Shown here: positions 8,692 to 16,749 of the stretch, piece by piece
Layout of the letters: the number at the start of each line of letters is the position of its first letter
How positions within the stretch are numbered: the first letter of the stretch is position 1
NCBI GenBank assembly: GCA_029263395.1
Contig: JAJCXO010000218.1
Span: 1 to 34,945 of the forward strand
DNA: 34,945 nt
DNA from: Acidobacteriota bacterium
GTDB taxonomy: Bacteria; Acidobacteriota; Thermoanaerobaculia; Multivoradales; J023
Direction of reading: 5' to 3'
Made by a program: the position numbers and the translations under genes
Notes under the pieces: generated by a model
The model's input: the letters and a program-made list of their open reading frames with translations, nothing else
What the model was told of the DNA's origin: nothing
Databases searched by the model: none

Positions 8692-9720
8692 CTATGCGTT
8701 TTCGACCAGGTCCCCTGCTGTGACCTTGACCTTGTCGGCAGTGGTCTCGGCAACCTCGTAAACCCAGGAGCCGTGGAAGTCGTTGAACTCCTGGATCTCG
8801 TTTTGGCGCTTGAGCTGGTCGGCCACGCCGGCAGCTTCGTCTTCGTCGGCATCCACCGCAATCGAGAGTTGACCGGCGTTGTGGTAACCCTGGATCCGCA
8901 GGTAGTGTTTGTCACCCTTTGAAGCGACAGACACCCGATAACCTGATTTATCCTTGAGGTCGATGTCGACCGCCGAACGGAAGAGCAGCCCTTGGACTTC
9001 CGGTGCGTCGGCCAGGAAATGTTCGGTGAATCGCAGGCCGGAGAGCAAGCCCGTGAGCTGGCTGACCTTTGAGCTCTCTTTTTTACCGGAGGGCAGATCG
9101 ACAAGTTTCAGACTGCCTTCCTGGTCTTCGATATTGAAGCCCTGGCCGTGGACCGCCGCGATCTCTGTGCTGGCAACGTTGAGGATCTCCTTGTTCAGGA
9201 AGTCATCTTGGCCGGTGTTGAGGTAGACCCGAGAGCTGGTCAGGTAGATGGTGTTGTCGTCACCATCGGTGCGACGGATGTAGTTACCGCCCCCATCGTC
9301 CAACGTTTTGCCCACCAAGAAGTGCACCATCGCTTGCTGACCTTCGTCTTTGAAGATCACTTCGGTGGCGTTTTCGCTACCCGGCGTCAACTCGAGCTCT
9401 TCCACTAGGCTCTCGCTGTCACCAATTTCCTTCTCCAGGCCGAGTTCCAACACATCGCGGACGAACCGGTTGACCGACTCGTTCTTGGCTGGATAACCCC
9501 CCGCAGTGGTCACCACAAAACGCTCTCCGTCGCGACGTAACTGCGTCGTCTCATCACCCTTCTTGATTTCGATCTCGGCGATCGTGTCGGGGTTTAGATT
9601 CTGTAGGAACTTCTGCCCACGCTCGAAGCGCTCGGCTCGCCGCACGCTGTCGGTGTAGGAGAAGACGGAGAGGGCCATCAAGGCCAAGGCGACAACAAGC
9701 AGTATTTTGTTGATCTTCAT
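8692..9720 (-). CDS. DUF4340 domain protein, ABC system accessory
   Basis: This is a 342-residue protein with one N-terminal membrane segment (KILLVVALALMALSVFSY, about residues 5-22) and a long extracytoplasmic domain. That domain has the repeated beta-rich layout of DUF4340: an IAEIEIKKGDE-type strand, FVVTTAGGYPAKNESVNRFV, a central STEIAAVHGQGF block, and a similar second half. DUF4340 proteins commonly sit immediately after a GldG-like gene in this operon type, as here. The start overlaps the GldG stop in an ATGA, so translation is coupled, and a strong terminator follows the gene. The biochemical role is not established; an extracytoplasmic partner of the ABC complex is the usual reading. 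Confidence 0.82.
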   Translation of the reverse strand: MKINKILLVVALALMALSVFSYTDSVRRAERFERGQKFLQNLNPDTIAEIEIKKGDETTQLRRDGERFVVTTAGGYPAKNESVNRFVRDVLELGLEKEIGDSESLVEELELTPGSENATEVIFKDEGQQAMVHFLVGKTLDDGGGNYIRRTDGDDNTIYLTSSRVYLNTGQDDFLNKEILNVASTEIAAVHGQGFNIEDQEGSLKLVDLPSGKKESSKVSQLTGLLSGLRFTEHFLADAPEVQGLLFRSAVDIDLKDKSGYRVSVASKGDKHYLRIQGYHNAGQLSIAVDADEDEAAGVADQLKRQNEIQEFNDFHGSWVYEVAETTADKVKVTAGDLVENA

Positions 9721-11789
9721 GAAACGCTCCTTCGGGCACTGGCGTCGCGCATACGACGGCGGAAGAAGAGGAAAAGACCGAGACCCAGGACCAGCAGCGG
9801 AGTGACGCCGAGGGTTGCGAAGCGCACCTTGGCCTCTTCGGATTCGAGCGCTGCCCGTTTGCCCTTGCGGATGTCGGCGAGTTCACGGTTGGACTCACGG
9901 ATGCGGTCGTTGAGTTGACCCACCTCGTCCTGAACCTGCTTCTGGAACAGCGCCGCGTTGGCCGTGCCGAGACCCGACTGTTTTTCACGCAGCTGCTCTT
10001 CAAAGGTGGCGATCTCTGCCCGTAGTTCCTTTTCCCGTTCCAACGTTTCACGGTCGGCTTCCGCTTCAATCTCGTCGAAGAGCTTGAAGGGACGTTGGAT
10101 CGAAGGCTTCGAACGTACATTCATCAGCTCTTCAGAACCAAATAGGAAGTCGACCGCGTTGAGCAGGACTTTGTGATTGTCGTTGACCGCAATGGCGCCG
10201 AACGGAGTGTTCTGGAACGCAACTTGATCCGAGATGAAGTCGACGTCGGCAAACACCATGATCGTCGCCTCGCTGCGCTCCTCTTCCGGCACTGCATCCT
10301 TACGTTCCGTTTCGCCACTCTGCTGCGGCGGCAACTGGACCCCCGGCGGCAAGCCCGGCGGTGGTGCCGGAGTTGGCCCTGGAATGTCAGCGCCATCCGG
10401 AAACACCGGGTCGAGTTTGCCCTGGACGAGGTAGGCCAGCGTCACCGGCTCGGAGCCGGGAGTGAACTGGTCGGCAATTTTGCCCGGCGAATTGAGGTCG
10501 AGGAAAACCAGGTTACCGGAGTCCGGAAAGCCGGGTTTGACTTCGACGGTGTTGCCTTTGGCGGTGGTGGTGATCAGCGGCGTGAGGGTGACGCCACCCT
10601 CATCCCCTGCATCCCCTTCGCCGCCGTCACTGCCGGTCTCTTTGAGACTGCCAGCGAGGAAGAAGCGTAGATTGGCCAGCCCTTGGAACACCGGATGGCC
10701 GGAGTTGAGGGTCTGATCCTTGTTTTGATCGTTGATCTCCAAATCGACGATGACGCGCTCGGCTCCACCGGTGCGCGACACCGCTCGCTTGATCGCTAGA
10801 TCGAAGTCCGCCGCGATCTGGTCTTCCTGACGCTCGAGACCCCACTTGGCCAACAGCGGTGCAAGATTCGACGATGGCTTGTACTGATAACTCGCCCACG
10901 GCTGTTGCGGATTCTGCGGTGCCTGATCGTCGAGGGAATAGGGATCGAGGAAGATCAATGTGTTGCCACCCCGGGTCACCCACTCGTCGAGGGCCCAGAT
11001 CGCACGATCACCGAAGTCCTTGGGATGGACCACAATCACCAGGTCGAACTCATCGCGGGAGATGTGATCGGTGTCGGCTTCAATCTTCGATACTTGGTAC
11101 GTCTCTTCGAGCAGCTTCATGGCGATCCAGGACTCCCCCGGACTTTTACCCTGAGCCCGCAGCACCTGCGCCATATACGGGTTCGACGCGTCCGAGACCA
11201 CTTCGAGGCTCGACATCACGCCGATGCGTTGACGCTGAGGCCAGATCATCGACTGGATACGCTTCGAGATTTCGTACTCGATGGTCTCCTGCTTGGTTGG
11301 CCACAGGAAATCGATCACGTCGCGGCTGCCGGTCTGGGTTTGAAACACCAGACCAAAGAAGAACAGATCGCCGTGTTGATTGATCGGCTTGCCGTCGAGA
11401 CCATAGTCGGCGGCATCCTGGGCGTCGTCGGTGTCGGGCACCGGGTCGATGAAGCTGACTTTGATTTTGCCCTTGGAAGCTACTTCGTACTCCTTGAGCA
11501 GGGCACGGATGTACTTCTCGTAGGTGATGAAGTCCTTGATGAACTTGGGCAGCGACTTGCCGGCGGTCTGCGAGAAGTAGAGCTTGAGCTCCAACGGCTT
11601 GACACCCTCTTGGTGCAGCTTGGTTAGGATCGCTTCGGTGCCATCCGTCAAGGAGTAGAGATTGTCGGCAGTGAAGTCAGCCCGCATGCTTTCGGTCGAG
11701 CGGGTGAGGACGTGGATGCCGAACAACGCGACCAGGGCGACAAGCACCAGAGTCGTGACGCGGCTATTGAGGATCTTTTGAAAATTCAT
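9717..11789 (-). CDS. GldG-like ABC transporter auxiliary protein
   Basis: This is a 690-residue membrane-anchored protein of the GldG / ABC_transp_aux family. A helix at about residues 11-29 is followed by SLTDGTEAIL, typical of the domain start. Then come strands KPLELKLYFSQ and GKIKVSFIDPVPD, and the FDLVIVVHPKDFGDRAIWALDEWVTRGGNTLIFLDP region, which resembles a GATase-like fold. A Pro-rich insert (about 470-490), an acidic coiled coil (about 590-655) and a C-terminal helix (about 661-679) ending in RRRMR complete it. In Bacteroidota GldG acts with GldA and GldF in gliding; outside that phylum the same set occurs without known gliding, so motility is not implied. A GAGGG ribosome site precedes the ATG and the gap from the permease gene is 13 bases. 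Confidence 0.85.
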   Translation of the reverse strand: MNFQKILNSRVTTLVLVALVALFGIHVLTRSTESMRADFTADNLYSLTDGTEAILTKLHQEGVKPLELKLYFSQTAGKSLPKFIKDFITYEKYIRALLKEYEVASKGKIKVSFIDPVPDTDDAQDAADYGLDGKPINQHGDLFFFGLVFQTQTGSRDVIDFLWPTKQETIEYEISKRIQSMIWPQRQRIGVMSSLEVVSDASNPYMAQVLRAQGKSPGESWIAMKLLEETYQVSKIEADTDHISRDEFDLVIVVHPKDFGDRAIWALDEWVTRGGNTLIFLDPYSLDDQAPQNPQQPWASYQYKPSSNLAPLLAKWGLERQEDQIAADFDLAIKRAVSRTGGAERVIVDLEINDQNKDQTLNSGHPVFQGLANLRFFLAGSLKETGSDGGEGDAGDEGGVTLTPLITTTAKGNTVEVKPGFPDSGNLVFLDLNSPGKIADQFTPGSEPVTLAYLVQGKLDPVFPDGADIPGPTPAPPPGLPPGVQLPPQQSGETERKDAVPEEERSEATIMVFADVDFISDQVAFQNTPFGAIAVNDNHKVLLNAVDFLFGSEELMNVRSKPSIQRPFKLFDEIEAEADRETLEREKELRAEIATFEEQLREKQSGLGTANAALFQKQVQDEVGQLNDRIRESNRELADIRKGKRAALESEEAKVRFATLGVTPLLVLGLGLFLFFRRRMRDASARRSVS

Positions 11790-11802
11790 CGGTGATCCCT
11801 CT

Positions 11803-12552
11803 TCAGGAAGCCTTGGTGCGATCCAGGGCGACCATGCCGCAGATCAGCCAACCGGCAGTGAACAGGATGAAGAAGGCCAGGGTCCCTACTTCCAACAAGC
11901 CGCGAGTCATCGTGTCGAAGTGATCCGTCAAGCTCAGGCTCAGGAAAAGCTGTTCGGCATAACCCCCGAGGTTCTTGCCCACGGTCTCGAGAGACTGTGG
12001 CAGGCCGACGATCAAGAACGCGACGGTGGCGGTGGTGCCGAGAATGAAGGCCACCACTTGGTTCTTGGTGATCGCCGAGAACAGCATGCCGATCGAAAGG
12101 TAGGCGGCGGCGAGTAACACGCAGCCGAGGTAGCCAGTGAAGATGACGCCCCAGTCGGGATCCCCGAGCCGCGCGACCTGGAAGACCAACGGCAGGCTGA
12201 GAACCAACGAGAAACTGAGGAAACACCAACCGGCCAGAAACTTGCCGAGGTACGATGCCTCGAGGGTGATCGGCAGAGTGAACAGCAGCTCGACGGTGCC
12301 GGTTTTGCGTTCCTCGGCCCACAACCGCATGGCGACTGCCGGTACCAAGACCACAAACAGCCACGGGATGTAGGTGAAAAACGGGTCGAGGCTCGCTTGG
12401 CGCAGCTCGAGGAAGCGACCGAAGTCTCGCGACAGGGTGAGCCAGCCGCTGGCCACCAAAAAGATGACAATGAAGATATAACCCAGGGGCGACGCGAAAT
12501 AGCCTTTGAATTCGCGTTTGAACACCGACCTGAGTCCTGTGAGACGGCTCAT
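11803..12552 (-). CDS. ABC-2 type permease (GldF-like)
   Basis: This is a 249-residue integral membrane protein with about six helices. It opens with LRSVFKREFKGYFASPLGYIF, the characteristic start of ABC-2/GldF permeases, including the cytoplasmic coupling helix before the first membrane span. The segment RLWAEERKTGTVELLFTLPI is the conserved ABC-2 connecting loop. It would form the membrane channel for the ATPase encoded just upstream. The start overlaps the ATPase stop in ATGA, and the length is normal for the family. The substrate is unknown. Confidence 0.88.
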   Translation of the reverse strand: MSRLTGLRSVFKREFKGYFASPLGYIFIVIFLVASGWLTLSRDFGRFLELRQASLDPFFTYIPWLFVVLVPAVAMRLWAEERKTGTVELLFTLPITLEASYLGKFLAGWCFLSFSLVLSLPLVFQVARLGDPDWGVIFTGYLGCVLLAAAYLSIGMLFSAITKNQVVAFILGTTATVAFLIVGLPQSLETVGKNLGGYAEQLFLSLSLTDHFDTMTRGLLEVGTLAFFILFTAGWLICGMVALDRTKAS

Positions 12553-13625
12553 GTGGTTACACCCTCCGTAACATTGCGGAAGAGATCATCGAGTCGACCT
12601 TCCTGCAGGTGGACGTCTTGAATTGGTACGTCTTTGATCAGGTCGAGGACGTCAACCAGGTGGTTCTCGCCGCCCGCGGGAAAGATGTCGACACTGGATG
12701 CCGAGCGCACCTCGACGTGCGAGCACCAGTCCTGAGCTTCGAGACGACTGGCGAGCGCCGGATCGTCCTGCTGTAGCGTCAGGCGAATGACATTGTGATT
12801 CGGCGCCCGCGAGATGAGATCCTGCGGCGTCGAGTCGACCAGGATACGGCCCTGGGAGATGATCATCGCCCGGCTACAGATACGCTCGACCTCATCGAGA
12901 ATGTGGGTCGAGACAATGATGCATTTGTTGCTGGCGATGTTGGCCAGCAGCTGCTGGACAACGGCTTTCTGATTAGGATCGAGACCATCGGTGGGTTCGT
13001 CCAGAATCAGCACCTCAGGATCGTGGATCAACGCCTGTGCCAGGCCAACCCGACGTTTGAAACCCTTCGACAAGGTCTCGATGGTCTGGTGCTGTACCTT
13101 GGTCAGGGCAGTCATCTCCAGCACCCGCTGGATGGCTCCCGGGATGTCGTCGATGCCGCGGGCCTCGCCGATGAACTCGAGGAATCCCACCACCGTCATC
13201 TCGCCATAGGCTGGAGCGTTTTCTGGCAAGTAGCCAATCTTCTGGCGCGCCGCCAGCGAATCCGTAGCCAGGTCGTGGCCGGCCACTTCGATGCGGCCGC
13301 TGTCCGGTTCCAGAAAGCCGGTGATCAGGCGCATCGCGGTGGTTTTACCGGCGCCGTTCGGTCCTAGAAACCCCAGAACTTCGCCGCGTCGCACGTCGAA
13401 GCTGAGGCCGTCCACCGCCCGGATCGGACCATAATGTTTGGCCAGGTTGTCGACGGCGACGAGTATTTCTCCAGCAGGCTGTGTTTCGCTAGCAGACCGT
13501 TTCACTTCGGTCGCCGCCGTGCTCTCGGCAGCAACCGTTTCCACGGCTGCGGATTCGGGCGTGGCCTCGCCCGAGCTCTCCTCGGGCGGCTGCGTTGTCG
13601 TATTGATCGAGTTGTTCTCTTCCAT
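12549..13625 (-). CDS. ABC transporter ATP-binding protein (GldA-like)
   Basis: This is a 358-residue ATPase that energises the adjacent ABC-2 permease. Walker A GPNGAGKTT lies at about residues 88-96, the Q-loop region is IGYLPENAPAYGEMTV, the signature LSKGF at about 185-189 and Walker B LILDEPTDGLDP at about 206. The LSKGFKRRVGLAQALIHDP form is typical of the GldA/NatA-like subgroup. The first about 50 residues are an acidic Glu/Ala/Ser/Thr-rich extension not usual for the family. The frame opens at 13676, but ATG 13625 has AGGGGG four bases upstream while the longer start has none, so 13625 is chosen. It is the first gene of a four-gene operon. Confidence 0.9.
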   Translation of the reverse strand: MEENNSINTTTQPPEESSGEATPESAAVETVAAESTAATEVKRSASETQPAGEILVAVDNLAKHYGPIRAVDGLSFDVRRGEVLGFLGPNGAGKTTAMRLITGFLEPDSGRIEVAGHDLATDSLAARQKIGYLPENAPAYGEMTVVGFLEFIGEARGIDDIPGAIQRVLEMTALTKVQHQTIETLSKGFKRRVGLAQALIHDPEVLILDEPTDGLDPNQKAVVQQLLANIASNKCIIVSTHILDEVERICSRAMIISQGRILVDSTPQDLISRAPNHNVIRLTLQQDDPALASRLEAQDWCSHVEVRSASSVDIFPAGGENHLVDVLDLIKDVPIQDVHLQEGRLDDLFRNVTEGVTT

Positions 13626-13970
13626 AAAACCCCCTATCAGACTCTCCTTGATCGAATCCCGGCTAAAACGACTCATGAGGCGTCAGAATGACGCAGCCCG
13701 ACGGCACAGAACAGCGATATCGTGCGCTCTACGGGGTAATCAACTCTTTAGCAAGCAGGTTGTATGCCAGGTCTGCGAAATTGCCTTCGATCAGGCAGCA
13801 GCGGATGGCGCTGTAGGTTCGCCGCGCTGCACTGCCTCTCGCGAGCCGAAGACTGGTCGACCCAAGCCGAGGTGGCGACTAGCACCAGGAGGTGTTCTGT
13901 GGGCGGCGCCTTGGGAGAAACCCTGATATGATGCTGAAGCATTTTTTTGTAACGTCGAGAGGAGGCCTCT
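13626..13970. other. divergent intergenic region with hairpin and T-run
   Basis: No convincing gene is present. The region must hold the promoter of the minus-strand ABC operon and that of the plus-strand secreted protein. At 13931-13948 a small ATGC-TGAA-GCAT hairpin is followed by seven T residues, 23 bases before the ATG at 13971. The stem is only four base pairs, so it is a weak terminator or attenuator candidate. Confidence 0.45.
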
Positions 13971-15326
13971 ATGATCGCCAAGCCGAGTGTGCAGCCGCCG
14001 TCTGATCCGGTACAGGAGGGTATGATGTCGAGCACGGAATGGGCGCCGCGCAGGTCGATACGCCAGGGCTTCCAGTTGGTAGTCTTTGCGCTCTGCGTCG
14101 TGGTGGGTTCAAGCTCCGCCGAGACGGTGGTGAACACTTACACCACCGGCAGTCAGGGGCGTTCATCGATCGCCGGCGACGGTCAGGGGCGGTTTATCGT
14201 CGTCTGGGTCAGCAACGGTCAAGACGGCGATGGGTCGGGGATTTTCGGTCGGCGGTTCGAGGCCAATGGTCAGCCGCTCGGCGACGATTTTGCGATCAAC
14301 AACTACACCACCGGCGACCAAAGTCAGCCGCGGATCGCGGCCAATGCCGGTGGCAATTTTGTCGTCGTCTGGCAAGGAGAAGTGGAGGCCTACCGAGATG
14401 ACGTCTTCGGTCGCCGTTTTGATTCGGCCGGTATGCCGATCGGTGGTCAGTTTCAGATCAACGAAAACTCGTCGCTGTCTCAATCCGAACCCGCGGTCGC
14501 CCTGGCCGATGACGGCGCCTTTCTGGTGGTCTGGTCGAACGACGATCGCCTGGGCGCACGCCACTTCGACGCCAGCGGCGTGCCGACCACGGGCGACTTC
14601 GATATCGCCATCGATGACGTTGCCGACCCCACCGGTGACCGGTCCTTCTTCCAGCTGCGCGCTGAAGCGCTGCCCGGTGGCAATTTTGTCGTCGCTTGGC
14701 ACGATTATTATTACCCCGGTACGTACTTCATAGGTACCGACACGGTCCGAGCCGCCGTCCTCGATGAGGACGCTTCGCTGGTCGCCGAGTTCGACGCATC
14801 GTCCGGTTCGGTGGAACAGAAGCGCGCGCCGGCCCTGACGTCCGCCGCCGACGGTGGTTTTGTCGTCGTTTGGGCCGCTTATTCATACTACGATCAGTAT
14901 TCGCGGCTCAACGGTCGTCGTTTCTCGGCAACTGGCACGCCACAGGGCGCGATCTTCGATCCGACGCCGGATGGCGAGATCCGCGTCAGGCCAAAGGGTG
15001 TCGCCACGGTCGACTCCGACCACTTTCTGGTGATTTGGGACTATCCTGAGCTCCTGGCGATCGATGAAATCAATGGGAGCTACGTCGCGACCGATGGTAC
15101 GCCCTTGGGTATGCCGTTCACGATCAACACCGACGTGGTCAATGATGACCGCGATCCGGCGGTTGCCAGTGCCGGTAGCGATTTTATGGTCAGCTGGACC
15201 CGTTTCTATGGCGGTACGGCAAGTAGTGACGTTGTCGCCGAGTTCGGGCTCGTATTCTCCGACGGCTTCGAGAGCGGCGACACGTCAGCCTGGAGCACGA
15301 TGGTTTCGCCGCTGTCCCCGGATTGA
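13971..15326 (+). CDS. secreted repeat protein with DGFESGDTSAW-type tail
   Basis: This is an exported protein of 451 residues. A signal sequence (hydrophobic run about residues 34-50, ending SSSAE) precedes about seven repeats of roughly 50-60 residues with the pattern G-x-FVVVW, then GRRFDxxGxPxGxxFxIN, which suggests a beta-propeller or beta-solenoid. The C-terminus has FSDGFESGDTSAWS, an end motif recurring in secreted proteins of Acidobacteriota-like genomes (from memory); its role in sorting is not established. Two start sites look functional: AGAGGAGG precedes the ATG at 13971 by five bases, and CAGGAGGG precedes the tandem ATGs at 14022 and 14025. The later start gives a more standard signal peptide (MSSTEWAPRRS). 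Ligand or role unknown. Confidence 0.78.
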   Translation: MIAKPSVQPPSDPVQEGMMSSTEWAPRRSIRQGFQLVVFALCVVVGSSSAETVVNTYTTGSQGRSSIAGDGQGRFIVVWVSNGQDGDGSGIFGRRFEANGQPLGDDFAINNYTTGDQSQPRIAANAGGNFVVVWQGEVEAYRDDVFGRRFDSAGMPIGGQFQINENSSLSQSEPAVALADDGAFLVVWSNDDRLGARHFDASGVPTTGDFDIAIDDVADPTGDRSFFQLRAEALPGGNFVVAWHDYYYPGTYFIGTDTVRAAVLDEDASLVAEFDASSGSVEQKRAPALTSAADGGFVVVWAAYSYYDQYSRLNGRRFSATGTPQGAIFDPTPDGEIRVRPKGVATVDSDHFLVIWDYPELLAIDEINGSYVATDGTPLGMPFTINTDVVNDDRDPAVASAGSDFMVSWTRFYGGTASSDVVAEFGLVFSDGFESGDTSAWSTMVSPLSPD

Positions 15327-15338
15327 CGCGGCTGGCCG

Positions 15339-16505
15339 CTAGAAGCGCAGATACTCGGTCAAGTCAGCGCCGAGGATCGCGTCGAGTTCTGAGATGTCGT
15401 TTTCGTCGAATTCGACGAAGAGAAACGCGAAGACGGGATAACGGCGGTAGTTGATCCGGCGTAGGTCGATAGGTTTCGAGAAGTGGGTCAAGAATCCTCC
15501 ATAGTCGACGGATTGGATCGTCGACCGGTCGAGGCTGGCCGGCAGATCGGCGACGACCAACGCACAGGCGCGATAGGTATCGCTGGTCAGGATGCGGTCC
15601 CAATCGGGTCGACGGTTCTGCAAGTAGTACAGGTAGGGATCGAAACCGTAAGCGAAGTGCGCAATATCGACGGCACACCAGCCTCCGAAGCGTAAGGGAT
15701 TGACCTCGATCGGGGTGATGTGGCCTGCGGAATCGACCCGCACCTCGGTGTGCGTCGGAAAGTTGGACAGACCCGCCAATCGCCCGATGTTGCGCAGGAA
15801 TTCGGTGAAGGGCGCATGCCAGCGTTCGATCAAGCGTCGTGACGTGAAGTACACGCGGTCGCTGACGTCTTTGCCCGAGGCGAATGGGTGCTCCATGATG
15901 TTGACGATCACAGGTTCACCAGCCTCGTCATAGTAGGCATCGATCGCGTACTCCGAACCTTCGAGGCATTCTTCGATGATGAATTGATCGATGTTGACGA
16001 CCTGCTCGGGGTAGATCCCTTCGATCTTTGCAACGTCGTTGTCGATCGTTTGTAAGACATCACCCCATGCTTCGTCGGATTCCACTACATGGACACCGAG
16101 GCTGAAGAAGCCGACCGCCGGCTTGATGATAAAAGGTTTCGGCAGGGTCGATGGGTCGATTTGACGCAGCTCTAAAAACCGCACACCACGGAAAAAGGTG
16201 TTGGGAAAGAGGCTCCGAATCAGCTCACGAAATTGCAGCTTATTTTTGAGTAAGGCAATCTGGCGCGGCAGGTCCGTCGACTCGAGGTGATCCACCACCC
16301 AGCTGATCGAGGCCTCTGAACAGGTGTAGATACGCGCGTCCGGCTGCTCGAGCACCCGCTGGGTAAACTCGGCGTCGGAAAAAAGCCGGACGTCGGTACC
16401 GGCCAGGACGCGGGTTGCCATCTCCGTCTTGAGCACCGGGGCTCCAGACGCCACCACGGTGTCCCGCAAAACGTCAGAGACGAAGGGTTCGTCGAGGATG
16501 AACAC
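15339..16505 (-). CDS. ATP-grasp domain protein
   Basis: This is a cytoplasmic enzyme of 388 residues with an ATP-grasp core. LPKPFIIKPAVGFFSLGVHVV supplies the nucleotide-binding lysine and glycine loop. IIEECLEGSEYAIDAYY matches the EE-x-x-x-G-x-E-x-(S/A) strand. HTEVRVDSAGHITPIEVNPLRFGG supplies the metal-binding E-x-N near residue 270. The family ligates a carboxylate to an amine, thiol or similar group through an acyl-phosphate; the substrates here are unknown. No biosynthetic partner is adjacent: the secreted repeat gene converges from the left with only 12 bases between stops. The start is GTG, preceded in frame by TAG six bases earlier, with no clear ribosome site; ATG at residue 29 is an alternative. 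Confidence 0.8.
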   Translation of the reverse strand: MFILDEPFVSDVLRDTVVASGAPVLKTEMATRVLAGTDVRLFSDAEFTQRVLEQPDARIYTCSEASISWVVDHLESTDLPRQIALLKNKLQFRELIRSLFPNTFFRGVRFLELRQIDPSTLPKPFIIKPAVGFFSLGVHVVESDEAWGDVLQTIDNDVAKIEGIYPEQVVNIDQFIIEECLEGSEYAIDAYYDEAGEPVIVNIMEHPFASGKDVSDRVYFTSRRLIERWHAPFTEFLRNIGRLAGLSNFPTHTEVRVDSAGHITPIEVNPLRFGGWCAVDIAHFAYGFDPYLYYLQNRRPDWDRILTSDTYRACALVVADLPASLDRSTIQSVDYGGFLTHFSKPIDLRRINYRRYPVFAFLFVEFDENDISELDAILGADLTEYLRF

Positions 16506-16655
16506 GTTCTAGGTCTGAGTGTCGCCAGCGGTGACGGGGAAGTTGTTCAGGGCTCGGTGGATCCACCCTGGCGCATACGGTGTCAGGATAATTGCCTCTC
16601 GATACCGACTGTCAAGCCGGGCAAAGATCGCCGACTCCAATCGATAACAAACGCC

Positions 16656-16661
16656 ATTATA
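16656..16661 (-). promoter_or_regulatory. candidate -10 box (TATAAT) upstream of ATP-grasp gene
   Basis: A consensus TATAAT on the minus strand lies about 150 bases upstream of the GTG start at 16505. No good -35 box is seen 16-18 bases further up, so this is only a candidate. The same spacer (16506-16749) also has a 6-bp hairpin, GCCTCG at 16691-16696 with CGAGGC at 16703-16708, past the end of the upstream operon but without a T-run. Confidence 0.3.
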
Positions 16662-16749
16662 GGCCCCCGTAGTGTAGTGGCTTGGAGGATGCCTCGTCGA
16701 TCCGAGGCCTTGCTTGACGTCAGCACTTACGCAACTGCTGGTCCGTCTG

